DNA of 64,000 nucleotides, taken from assembly GCF_019688735.1 (NCBI RefSeq), contig NZ_JAIFYA010000003.1, positions 310,001 to 374,000 on the forward strand, written 5' to 3'. Below, in pieces: positions 1 to 7,146 of this stretch (the stretch's first letter is position 1; each line of letters opens with the position of its first letter). This DNA is from Thermosulfurimonas sp. F29 (GTDB lineage Bacteria; Desulfobacterota; Thermodesulfobacteria; Thermodesulfobacteriales; Thermodesulfobacteriaceae). Below the pieces are notes generated by a model. That model searched no databases. It saw only the letters and a list, made by a program, of their open reading frames with translations, and was not told the origin of the DNA. A program made the position numbers and the translations under genes.

Positions 1-535
1 TCGGCAAAGAAATACGACCCACATTCTCGCGTTTCCATTCCTCATAGGTAGGCTCGAAACTCGTAAGGTTAAGCGCCATCTTGATTATTTTACTCGAGTT
101 TCCATTCCTCATAGGTAGGCTCGAAACCCACGCTGCTTGAGCAGTGTCTCACGGCCCTGGAGTTGTTTCCATTCCTCATAGGTAGGCTCGAAACTCGGCG
201 TCCATGGGATTCTGGGCGATGTAGGCCTGCCACGTTTCCATTCCTCATAGGTAGGCTCGAAACAAGACGGTGGAGTACCAGGGGAAGAAGAACGAATCTT
301 CCGGGTTTCCATTCCTCATAGGTAGGCTCGAAACGAGCTGGTCAGCCGCCTTTTGCATGGCTTCAAGAGCCTGTTTCCATTCCTCATAGGTAGGCTCGAA
401 ACTGATATACGCCCATCTTGCCCCTGACCATCTAAAGCGTTTCCATTCCTCATAGGTAGGCTCGAAACTGATCCGAAGACTTCCTGGGATGACGACGGGG
501 CCCGTGTTTCCATTCCTCATAGGTAGGCTCGAAAC
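1..535 (-). CRISPR. CRISPR array, 8 repeats (continues left of window)
   Basis: Eight identical 30-base repeats lie at 31-60, 98-127, 165-194, 234-263, 305-334, 373-402, 439-468 and 506-535, separated by seven unique spacers of 36-41 bases. Bases 1-30 are the tail of another spacer, so the array extends beyond the left edge. Read on the minus strand the repeat begins GTTTCGAGCC and ends ATGGAAAC, resembling the repeats and 8-base 5' handles of type I-B arrays. I therefore infer leftward transcription, with the leader at 536-822 and the newest spacer at 469-505. The cas genes point the same way and feed into this end, which fits. Spacer targets cannot be judged from here. Confidence 0.97.
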
Positions 536-822
536 CCCTCTAAAACTACTCGGTACATATTTACCATAAAGAATTTGGAAAATAAAGGGTTTGAAGGGGG
601 GCTAAAATAAAGAACGAGGGATTCAAGCGGGAATAAAGGCCGCTAAACCTCCAATAGAGCAAAAAAGTCCTTTCGTCCGGCGGCAAGAAGGCTAGTATTT
701 TTAGAGCTGAATAGTATGACTAAAAATAACATCCTGTTATCGAGAAATTAGCTTTAGGGGGTACCTGAATACATGTATGAAATAGAAAAATACAAAAATG
801 ACGAAGATTGGTAGGTATTAAT
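536..822 (-). promoter_or_regulatory. CRISPR leader region
   Basis: This AT-rich, gene-free stretch lies between the last repeat and the end of cas2, which is where a leader should be if the array is read on the minus strand. It has several T-rich runs on that strand (for example around 541-600 and 601-640). I could not find a convincing -35/-10 pair, so the promoter itself is not placed. No open reading frame of note is visible. Confidence 0.6.
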
Positions 823-1089
823 TCATAGAAACCGTTTTTCCGGATCCTGTTTCTTGCGGCCTAGGAGGCGACGCAGAAAATACCGCCGGGTGCGAAAGGT
901 ATAAACGATCACCGAGTCCTCCTCGGAGTTCATTACCTCCCTGAGCTCTGCCAGCAACCGCTCAAGCTGGGCCAGACTCAACTCTCCCTCAAAGACCGAA
1001 AGCTGAACCCAGTTGAGGTATTTGCGACAGATCTTGTGAAACTTCTGAACCCGCTTAACTCCGGCATCATAGACCAGTATTACAAACAT
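823..1089 (-). CDS. cas2: CRISPR-associated endoribonuclease/integrase subunit Cas2
   Basis: An 88-residue protein of normal Cas2 length. It starts MFVILVYDAG, which has the beta1 strand and the conserved Asp8, and it continues with the ferredoxin-like pattern in which Tyr/Asn-Trp-Val-Gln-Leu-Ser-Val-Phe-Glu-Gly stands near residues 25-35. Cas2 forms the dimer at the centre of the Cas1-Cas2 spacer integrase. A ribosome site AGGAGG lies just upstream. It is the last cas gene before the leader and array, as in other I-B loci, but an orphan antitoxin gene on the other strand separates it from cas1. It appears intact, although its partner cas1 is frameshifted. Confidence 0.95.
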   Translation of the reverse strand: MFVILVYDAGVKRVQKFHKICRKYLNWVQLSVFEGELSLAQLERLLAELREVMNSEEDSVIVYTFRTRRYFLRRLLGRKKQDPEKRFL

Positions 1090-1150
1090 CCCAGAGGCCT
1101 CCTGAAAATTTTCTTTAAATTTTTAGGATTTTTGATAAATTGATATTACT

Positions 1151-1318
1151 ATGAGCGGGAAACGAAACAAATCTTCCCTCAAAAAAGAGGATATAAATTT
1201 TTTCAAAAAGAAAATCCTTTCCGGAAGGGGTAAACTTCTTATAAAACACATGCGGGGCCGTGGCACAGTCAAGCTTTCTACGGACGAAATTTTGAACCTC
1301 ACCCGTGGAGAAGATTAA
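1151..1318 (+). CDS. Orphan VapB-like antitoxin (no toxin partner)
   Basis: A 55-residue plus-strand reading frame starting with ATG, between cas2 and cas1 and antisense to the operon. Its C-terminal part, with the motif STDEILNLTRGED preceded by GRGTVKL, matches the tail I associate with small VapB-type antitoxins (usual form TDEIMALTRG). The N-terminal part is Lys-rich. No PIN toxin follows: the stop codon lies 8 bases from the end of cas1, which converges on it. No good ribosome site is visible. It is either a solitary antitoxin or the relic of a TA pair whose toxin was lost. Family assignment rests on the motif only. Confidence 0.55.
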   Translation: MSGKRNKSSLKKEDINFFKKKILSGRGKLLIKHMRGRGTVKLSTDEILNLTRGED

Positions 1319-1326
1319 TCCCAGAT

Positions 1327-2320
1327 CTACCGCGTCCTCACATAGGGAAAATAGACCTCCTCGCCGAGGAAGTGTTTGTAGAGCTTGTAACACTCAAGAC
1401 GAATCAGGCGCCGGTAGGAGACTTTGCGTTTGAGGCCCTTGTGCATCACGGTCTCGGAAAGGCGGGCGTCATAGGCCTCAAGAAAGCGTTTCAGGCCTCG
1501 TTCCTTAAGATATATACCGCCTAACTCCTCTCGGAAGTCCTCGGCCTTGATTTCACGGCGGTTCACCAGGGCGAAGATCACCCGGTCCACGATGAGGGGT
1601 TTAAAGACCTCGGCAAGGTCAAGGTTCAGGGAAAAACTCCGCTCGTTGGTCTCGTGGAGAAACCCTATGCGGGGGTCAAGATGGGTGCGGTAGATCTCAG
1701 AGAGGGCCGTTACATAAAGAAGGGAGTTTCCGAAGGAGATGAGGGCGTTTAAGCGGTTTTCCGGAGGCCTTCGGCTGCGGCGCTCGAAACGAAAGTCGGA
1801 ATTTTCGAGAATGGCGTCAAAGGCGGAGTAATAGATCTCGCGGGCACGGCCTTCTAAAGCCATAAGCTCCGCCGGGCTTTGCGCGGCGTTAAGCCCTGCC
1901 ATCACTTCTTCTATCCCGGTGATTTGTTCGGATACCGGTTTCCCCCCGCGAGCCGTAGACCCTGAGGTTAAAGAGCATGTTACCCATGGCTCCGTAGACG
2001 AAGGCCCGGGCCAGCCCCAGCCGCCACTCGTCATGGAGATAATGTTCGGCCTGGCGCAGGGTCATAAGCCCGGAATTCATGTATTCCCGGGGATAGTAAG
2101 TGCCCACATAGTAACCATATCGGTTAAAGAAGTGCACCGGAATGTGCTTTTGCGTTAGGAACTCAAGAAACCGCTTGTTAAGAGTAATTTCAGAAAAGAC
2201 GAAGATTTCGGATATGGTCTCCACCGGAAGGGCGGTCTTCTTCCCCTCGCGGAGAAAGACCAGGGTGTTGCACTCCCGCTTAATTTCCCCGTCGGTGAAG
2301 ATGTAGATGGGTCTTTTCAC
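1327..2320 (-). pseudogene. cas1: CRISPR-associated endonuclease Cas1, interrupted by one-base frameshift
   Basis: Cas1 is the catalytic subunit of the spacer integrase. The N-terminal part is read from a GTG at 2320 (MKRPIYIFTDG) as far as residues GNMLFNLRVYGSRG. The rest (KPVSEQITGIEE and onward) continues in another frame to the stop at 1327. The switch falls at a run of six G on the minus strand (about 1941-1946). Five G would give one frame of about 330 residues, the normal length. The C-terminal part keeps GFLHE and LDLAEVFKP, which carry the conserved His and acidic residue. The gene starts 1 base after the hepT remnant. Loss of function, programmed slippage and sequencing error all remain possible. 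Confidence 0.88.
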
Positions 2321-2321
2321 T

Positions 2322-2711
2322 TCAAAGTTTTTCCTCCAGTTTTCGGATGGTCTCTTTCAGAACGCGTGAGTAAACCTTTTTTATTCGTTCGTAAATTTCT
2401 TCGGCTGTTTTTTCTTCATATACATGGGAGGAAAGGTTGCGATCCGAAAGCATGTCCAGAAAAACCTCATCATCTTAAATCAGGCCCATTTTGAAAGCTT
2501 CTTTAAGACATTGCCGAGGACTTGTGCAGGAAATCCCCTGATACTCCAGGATAAATTTCAATGTTTTCCAGAAGAGTTCAAAGGTGAACTCAAAACGCTG
2601 AATAACCCCATCCCGATCCAGATCGTCTTTCACTCTGGGAAGAGCTTCTTCGAGTCTGCTCGCGGCTTCCTTAAGACGCTCAAGAGCCAGATATACTTCG
2701 GTTTTTTTCAT
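2322..2711 (-). pseudogene. hepT: HepT-like HEPN toxin (HI0074 family) with in-frame stop
   Basis: The reading frame starts MKKTEVYLALERLKEAASRL and has the HI0074-family core (RFEFTFELFWKTLKF, then SPRQCLKEAFKMGLI). It hits TAA at 2475-2477 after 78 residues. The same frame then runs on for 50 more codons to TGA at 2322 and contains DRNLSSHVY, the RX4HXY motif that carries the HEPN RNase residues and the tyrosine AMPylated by MntA. Family members usually have Glu where this stop lies, so one GAA to TAA change would explain it. The start overlaps mntA by 32 bases and the end is 1 base from cas1. The 78-residue product would lack the active site. Confidence 0.85.
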
Positions 2712-2997
2712 ACACTATTACTCCTTTGCGAATTATTTGACGGAATTCCGGAGAAACTTCATCCAGAAAAATTAAATCCAGGGAATGAAGGCCCAGGAAG
2801 CCTTCCAGTTCCTCTTTTAACTTTCGGCGGGCTCGGAAATCGAGTTTTTGGCCACCTTCAACGGCAAGATCAAAATCCGAGCCCGGCCGGTGGCTGCCTC
2901 TCGCCCTGGAACCGAAAAGAATAATACGCTCAGGGTGCAGTTTTTTTACCAAAAAAGAGATAATATTTTTTAATTTTTCTTGGTCTTTGTCCTGCAT
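2680..2997 (-). CDS. mntA: MNT-type nucleotidyltransferase antitoxin (MntA-like)
   Basis: About 105 residues with the minimal nucleotidyltransferase signature ILFGSRARG followed by SDFDLAV, which gives the GSX10DXD metal-binding site. In HEPN/MNT (type VII) TA pairs this enzyme AMPylates the HEPN toxin and neutralises it. The ATG at 2997 has no clear ribosome site. A GTG at 3021 or 3030 would use the GAGGAGG contained in the copied cas4 tail at 3020-3043, so the true start is uncertain. It overlaps hepT by 32 bases. The enzyme looks intact while its toxin is truncated. Confidence 0.85.
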   Translation of the reverse strand: MQDKDQEKLKNIISFLVKKLHPERIILFGSRARGSHRPGSDFDLAVEGGQKLDFRARRKLKEELEGFLGLHSLDLIFLDEVSPEFRQIIRKGVIVYEKNRSISGS

Positions 2998-3019
2998 CAG
3001 TTGCAATTTTACCAGATTC

Positions 3020-3043
3020 ACGCCCAGCACACCTCCTCAAAGG
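3020..3043. repeat. Direct repeat, left copy (copy of cas4 3' end)
   Basis: A 24-base sequence identical to 3749-3772, which is the true 3' end of cas4 (its last codons, ...EEVCWA, plus one base). The two copies bracket 705 bases that hold exactly the RHH/PIN operon and its promoter. The flanking bases differ on both sides (3019/3748 and 3044/3773), so the match is exactly 24 bases. Confidence 0.9.
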
Positions 3044-3065
3044 AAGAGGATTGCACTATCGGTGT

Positions 3066-3467
3066 TTAGTCTTCAAAGAAAGCCTCAAATTCTCGGGGAG
3101 AGATGATTTTCAGCTCTTCAAAATGAGCAATTTCCAAAAGATCTTTATCTCCGGTCACAAGATAATCTGCTCCGGCGGAAAGAGCACAAGCTAGAATCTG
3201 GTTATCATCTTCATCGCGGCAAACTCCCTGAATGGTTCTGGTGGGTTGTATTACCTCAGAGACTTCCAATATCATTTTTAAAGCTTCTTTAATCAGGGCT
3301 TGCGGAACTTTTATTTTTTCTGACAAGATCCTTTCAAATTCTTCCAAAATTTTCGGACAAACGAAAAGGTTAAATTCTTTTCGACGGGCACGAGCGAGGA
3401 GCACCGAACACAACCCTTCCGTGAGAAAAGCCGCCACCAAAACATTGGTATTGAAGACCACTCTCAT
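3066..3467 (-). CDS. PIN-domain toxin (VapC-like, TIGR00305 type), catalytic Asp replaced
   Basis: A 133-residue PIN-domain protein, the normal size for ribonuclease toxins of TA pairs. It starts MRVVFNTNVLVAAFL, where the family has DTN; the codon is AAT rather than GAT, so the first metal-binding Asp (residue 6) is Asn. The other acidic sites are present: the LEEFERIL helix, RDEDDNQILACAL and TGDKDLLEI. Its ATG overlaps the stop of the upstream antitoxin by 4 bases. With Asn6 it may be a weak or inactive nuclease, but I cannot measure that. The 24-base cas4-end repeats lie on both sides of this pair. Confidence 0.85.
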   Translation of the reverse strand: MRVVFNTNVLVAAFLTEGLCSVLLARARRKEFNLFVCPKILEEFERILSEKIKVPQALIKEALKMILEVSEVIQPTRTIQGVCRDEDDNQILACALSAGADYLVTGDKDLLEIAHFEELKIISPREFEAFFED

Positions 3468-3682
3468 GAAATCCGCTCAAAAACATCTTCCTCGGTCATT
3501 AAGCCGGCTTTTTTCGCTAGAGGCCTTAGTTCTCTTTTAAGTCGCCTAAAACGGGTTTCCCAGAGATAAAGGCGCAGGGACTCCCGCACGATGTCGCTTT
3601 TATTGCGACCGGTTTCTCTGGCAAAAGCATCTAATTCTCTGGCCAATTTTTCGGGAAGGCTTATAGACAAAACCGCTCTCAT
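3464..3682 (-). CDS. Ribbon-helix-helix antitoxin (CopG/VapB-like)
   Basis: 72 residues. The N-terminal strand AVLSISLPEKLARELDAFA followed by GRNKSDIVRESLRLYLWE is a classical ribbon-helix-helix DNA-binding fold. The basic, helical C-terminal part (from about residue 45) should wrap the PIN toxin. Such antitoxins bind their own promoter, and a good one lies just upstream at 3703-3731. A GGAGG ribosome site precedes the ATG. It is the first gene of a two-gene operon with the PIN toxin and is nested between cas4 and mntA. Confidence 0.88.
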   Translation of the reverse strand: MRAVLSISLPEKLARELDAFARETGRNKSDIVRESLRLYLWETRFRRLKRELRPLAKKAGLMTEEDVFERIS

Positions 3683-3702
3683 TTTATTACCTCCACTACA
3701 AT

Positions 3703-3731
3703 TTAATACATCACATACGATCCTGGATCAA
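3703..3731 (-). promoter_or_regulatory. Promoter of the RHH/PIN operon
   Basis: On the minus strand TTGATC (3726-3731) is followed after exactly 17 bases by TATTAA (3703-3708). The antitoxin ATG is at 3682. It lies between the end of cas4 and the antitoxin, so the TA cassette can be transcribed independently of the cas operon. Confidence 0.6.
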
Positions 3732-3746
3732 GCAATTACTGTTTTT

Positions 3747-4244
3747 TTACGCCCAGCACACCTCCTCAAAGGCACAGGAGCGGCACCAGCGACAGCGTTG
3801 GAGGGGTGGGGGTTTGGAGTTGGAGAAAGTTTCTTGCATTTCCTGCAGGAGCTTCCTTATCCGGTTTTCAAGTTCCAGAGTAAGTTTTAGGCGTTCGCTT
3901 CGGCGCTCTCTGGGAAAGAGGATTACTCCTTCCATTTCGAGTCCCTTTTCATTTTTGAGATAGTAGAGGTAGAAGGCCAGTTGAAGTCTTGCGGCCTCCT
4001 TGTGTCGCTGAGAGCGTTTGATTTCTGCCACCAGCTCTCCACGAAAAAGGTCTATTTTTAGAAGACGATCTACAAAAATTTCTTTGCGGGCCCGAGTGTA
4101 AGAGGTTTCGTGCACCAGACGCCCCAGGTCAAGAAGGGGATGTTCCTTATCGGGATTTAGCCGGTGGTAGTAAAACCAGGCCTCCCGCGGACACACCTGA
4201 TAGGCATAAAAGATGGTTCCGTTGATTCGGGAAGACCACATCAC
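3747..4244 (-). CDS. cas4: CRISPR-associated exonuclease Cas4
   Basis: 165 residues, the short I-B form. Cas4 is a PD-(D/E)XK nuclease with a 4Fe-4S cluster that trims prespacers and helps choose the PAM. Visible features are Cys18 in QVCPREAW, His45 in GRLVHE, Asp65, Glu74 and Lys76 in GELVAEIKRS, and the C-terminal cluster Cys151, Cys154, Cys157 and Cys163. Its start overlaps the cas3 stop by 4 bases. The last 24 bases are repeated 729 bases further left, beyond the RHH/PIN pair. The protein seems complete, so insertion of that cassette did not cost it its end. Confidence 0.95.
   Translation of the reverse strand: MMWSSRINGTIFYAYQVCPREAWFYYHRLNPDKEHPLLDLGRLVHETSYTRARKEIFVDRLLKIDLFRGELVAEIKRSQRHKEAARLQLAFYLYYLKNEKGLEMEGVILFPRERRSERLKLTLELENRIRKLLQEMQETFSNSKPPPLQRCRWCRSCAFEEVCWA
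3749..3772. repeat. Direct repeat, right copy (native cas4 3' end)
   Basis: Identical over 24 bases to 3020-3043. This copy is in frame as the C-terminus of cas4, so I take it as the original and the left copy as the duplicate. Confidence 0.9.
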
Positions 4245-6460
4245 AAAAAACTCCCGGTAAATTCTGGGTCGGAAAGAAGTCCCAATTCCGGGTCATATTT
4301 CACTTGGGCAAGCACAGTCCGATTTTTGAAAGGTTCAAGCAAATTGTCTCTTTTGAGCTTATGCCAGAAGCGTTCGGGCACCGGCACGAGTAGCTGAAAG
4401 GCTTTTAAGATTTCACCACGGTCAATATATTCTTCAAAAAGAGAACTTTTAGAGACAGGAAGAATTTCGTAAATCCGAAAAAGATCAAAATATTTTTCTT
4501 CGTAGCAACCTCGCAGAGGTTTCAGGTCTTCCACGAGTCTTCTGAAGCTCTCTCGGGCTCGGCGGTATGTATCTCTATCTTTAGGCGAAAAACCACTTTC
4601 ATAGGCCTTTTTAAGCCATAAGGAGGCTTTTTCTGCGTTAAGTTCGCTTCCATTTTCAGGTTTACTCTCAAGAGCTTTTTCCAGATAAAACCGGTCGTAA
4701 GGGGTCTTTTCATAAAAGGTAGCAATGTGAACCTCCGCCGGAGCTTCCGATTTACCATACCGATTTACCCGCCCCATGCGTTGAAGCAGATCGTCCACCG
4801 GAGCTATTTCCGTAAACATGGCTTCAAAGCTAATATCTAAGGAGACCTCTATCACCTGAGTGGCCACGAGAATTCTAAGAGAGCTTTCCTTTTTCTTTAG
4901 AGTTTCAATTAGTTTTCGTTCCTTGCGATTACGATCTTCATAGGTGAACCGACCGTGAAGAAGCCCGATTTCATTTTTCTTCAAATCAAATTTTTCTCTT
5001 AAGGTCTGATAAATAGCTTGGGCTTGATCTACCCGGTTGGCTACCACGAGCACTCTGCGGTTTTTACTCATCCCCACAATTTCTTCGAGAAGGTCCTCAA
5101 GATGGGTTTCCCTGAAAAATACCCTGTGGCGTGCTTGACAGAGGATTTTCTTTTCAACCGAATCGCAGGGATCGAGATGTAAGTGAATCTGGGGCCCCGG
5201 AAGGCTCTTTTTAATTTCGGAAAGGATAAAATCCGGGATGGTAGCGCTCATAAAAAGGAAACGGCCTCCCAGGCCTGAAAGGAAAGACACAATTTCCATA
5301 ATAAGTGCGGTAGTATGAGGATCATAAGCATGAATTTCATCGAAAATAAAAAGTCCGCCCAGTAATTCCATGAAACCTATTTCAAAACGTTTTATACCGA
5401 AAAACCACTTGAGAATTTGATAAGGTGTAAGAACCTTAAGGGGTTTATAAAAAAGAAAATTGATATCTTTTTCCTGTTTGGCTTTGAAATACGTTTCTTC
5501 ATAATTTTCGCTTTCGTAAAGTTCAAACAGATAATTCAGGGCCCTGGCATGAAGGAAGCCTACATATTTGGGATCAAAATATTTTTCGGCTAAGGTATGA
5601 TACATGGCATGTATGCTGGCCCGATTGGGGAGAAGATAAAAAATGCGTTCCCCGGCCTTCCGGTTTCGGTTAAGCCAGCGCAAGGCGGCTTCGGTCTTTC
5701 CCGCTCCGGTAGGGGCTTCCAGAATAAGATGGCCTTCATGTTCACCGGCCTTAAGCTGGAAAGGCCTGGGGAAAGAAGAACATTTGGGTTTGGGTAAATC
5801 TTTTAAAAAGTGCTTTACGCCGAAACTCGTAGCGTGATCTGCAGCCATTAACGCTCCCCGGGCCAGAGTTAATGTTAAGCCCTTTTTCTCAAGAACCTTA
5901 CATTTATCCGTTTCCTTAAGGAGATATTCATGAAACTTCTTTACCTCTTTAAAATCGGGGGCCTGGCAGTTGAGGTTTAACTCTTTTAGATACTTTCTAA
6001 GCCATTCAAGATAAGGTGTTATTTCTTGGGCTACCTGTTTTTGCTTGTTGTTTATTTCCTTGAGGAAATACGCGGCCCGGTTGGCTCCGGTAGAAGCCAA
6101 AAGATGCTCATCATCAATGTTTTTATGATGCGTAAGCACTGCGGAAAGAGCATAGAATTTTTGAGGATCAGAAAAGGTTTCCTGACCGAGAAGAGCAAGG
6201 CTTAATACCTCGTGCCGGAACCCCCATGGGACCTTGGAAGATAAAAACCTCTGAAATCCCTCGGTGGCTTTACCCAGATCATGTACTTTGGCCGCCCAGA
6301 GCATTTCCTCTATAAGTGCGTCCACATCCGGGAGTAGGTCTTTTAACCAGCTCCTATAAGCCTCCAGAAGCTCTCTAAGATACTCGGCCACCTGGCAGGA
6401 ATGTTCCTCTAAAGTGAGGCCAGTCTCTGGAGGTTTGGCCAAAGGAATTTCAAGAGACAT
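4241..6460 (-). CDS. cas3: CRISPR-associated helicase-nuclease Cas3 (HD + SF2)
   Basis: 739 residues with both halves of Cas3, the enzyme that unwinds and degrades target DNA after Cascade binding. The N-terminal HD nuclease shows His20, His60-Asp61 (AAKVHDLGK), His83, His111-His112 and Asp208 (MAADHA). The SF2 helicase has Walker A at 250-256 (PTGAGKT), DEIH at 374-377, SAT at 405-407 and motif VI QRMGRVNR at 560-567. It overlaps cas4 by 4 bases and cas5 by 11 bases, so they share one transcript. No lesion is visible. Confidence 0.97.
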   Translation of the reverse strand: MSLEIPLAKPPETGLTLEEHSCQVAEYLRELLEAYRSWLKDLLPDVDALIEEMLWAAKVHDLGKATEGFQRFLSSKVPWGFRHEVLSLALLGQETFSDPQKFYALSAVLTHHKNIDDEHLLASTGANRAAYFLKEINNKQKQVAQEITPYLEWLRKYLKELNLNCQAPDFKEVKKFHEYLLKETDKCKVLEKKGLTLTLARGALMAADHATSFGVKHFLKDLPKPKCSSFPRPFQLKAGEHEGHLILEAPTGAGKTEAALRWLNRNRKAGERIFYLLPNRASIHAMYHTLAEKYFDPKYVGFLHARALNYLFELYESENYEETYFKAKQEKDINFLFYKPLKVLTPYQILKWFFGIKRFEIGFMELLGGLFIFDEIHAYDPHTTALIMEIVSFLSGLGGRFLFMSATIPDFILSEIKKSLPGPQIHLHLDPCDSVEKKILCQARHRVFFRETHLEDLLEEIVGMSKNRRVLVVANRVDQAQAIYQTLREKFDLKKNEIGLLHGRFTYEDRNRKERKLIETLKKKESSLRILVATQVIEVSLDISFEAMFTEIAPVDDLLQRMGRVNRYGKSEAPAEVHIATFYEKTPYDRFYLEKALESKPENGSELNAEKASLWLKKAYESGFSPKDRDTYRRARESFRRLVEDLKPLRGCYEEKYFDLFRIYEILPVSKSSLFEEYIDRGEILKAFQLLVPVPERFWHKLKRDNLLEPFKNRTVLAQVKYDPELGLLSDPEFTGSFL

Positions 6461-7142
6461 CCCGAGCCAGCAAATCTTCGGCTTTATAGATGGGCACCAA
6501 GAAATCTGAAAAGGGGTCTTTATAAAGTAATTCGTTTGGCTGTTTTTCTAGTGGAAAAGTTTTTTCCACTACGCCGACTATTTGCAGATTAAGGATCTTT
6601 CGATGAGAAAAATCTTCAAAGGCTACCGGAAGATTATAGATTACGGCAGGAATTCCCCAGGAGAATACATACCTATAAGGCAAAAGTATTCCTTGAAGCT
6701 TGCCCTTATCTGCCTGAAAAAGTTCTACATTTTTTATTTCGGCTACATAGGCTACATCCTGCGAACGTCCCAGAAGGAGAGGGAACCGTGGCCGACGGAA
6801 ATAATCTTCCCACTCGCGTGGTAAATATAAAACCAGCTCGCAATCAAAAAGAAACTCCCGATAAAACACATTTTTGACCAGTTTCCCTTTTTCATAATGG
6901 GGGCCTTTTTCTTTATAAGATATGATAGTCTCCAGATCCTCTCCTCGTCCTTTATAGGAAAAGCGGTACCCTATCCAGGGGATATCTTTTTCGGGCAGAA
7001 CCCAGCGCCCGGCCGCTGCAGAAATCAAACCGAATACCGTTGAAAAGGGAGGAACCCCCAGGGAGAGCTGGCGACCGTGAAAATGGGGAACCCGAAACGA
7101 AGCCGTATAACTCTTAAGAACAATCCGGACAGCTTTAAGCAT
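6450..7142 (-). CDS. cas5: Type I-B Cascade subunit Cas5 (Tneap type)
   Basis: 230 residues. Cas5 caps the 5' handle of the crRNA in Cascade. The N-terminus has the RAMP strand followed by the family pattern SYTASFRVPHFHG and GVPPFSTVFGLISAAAG, which is typical of Cas5. The rest is in keeping with the Cas5t/Tneap form seen beside Cst1 and Cst2. It sits between cas7 (4 bases away) and cas3 (11-base overlap). Confidence 0.93.
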   Translation of the reverse strand: MLKAVRIVLKSYTASFRVPHFHGRQLSLGVPPFSTVFGLISAAAGRWVLPEKDIPWIGYRFSYKGRGEDLETIISYKEKGPHYEKGKLVKNVFYREFLFDCELVLYLPREWEDYFRRPRFPLLLGRSQDVAYVAEIKNVELFQADKGKLQGILLPYRYVFSWGIPAVIYNLPVAFEDFSHRKILNLQIVGVVEKTFPLEKQPNELLYKDPFSDFLVPIYKAEDLLARDVS

Positions 7143-7146
7143 CTCT

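Noticed and set aside
109-520. Open reading frames of 65-91 codons across the CRISPR array with repeated SFEPTYEEWK segments
   Set aside because: They are translations of the CRISPR repeat itself; the period and spacer structure show it is an array.
1115-1393. 92-codon minus-strand frame between cas2 and cas1
   Set aside because: It starts inside cas1, has no recognisable motif, and is the antisense shadow of the antitoxin-like frame at 1151-1318.
2424-2924. 166-codon plus-strand frame
   Set aside because: It lies antisense to mntA and hepT, both of which have clear family motifs; its own sequence has none.
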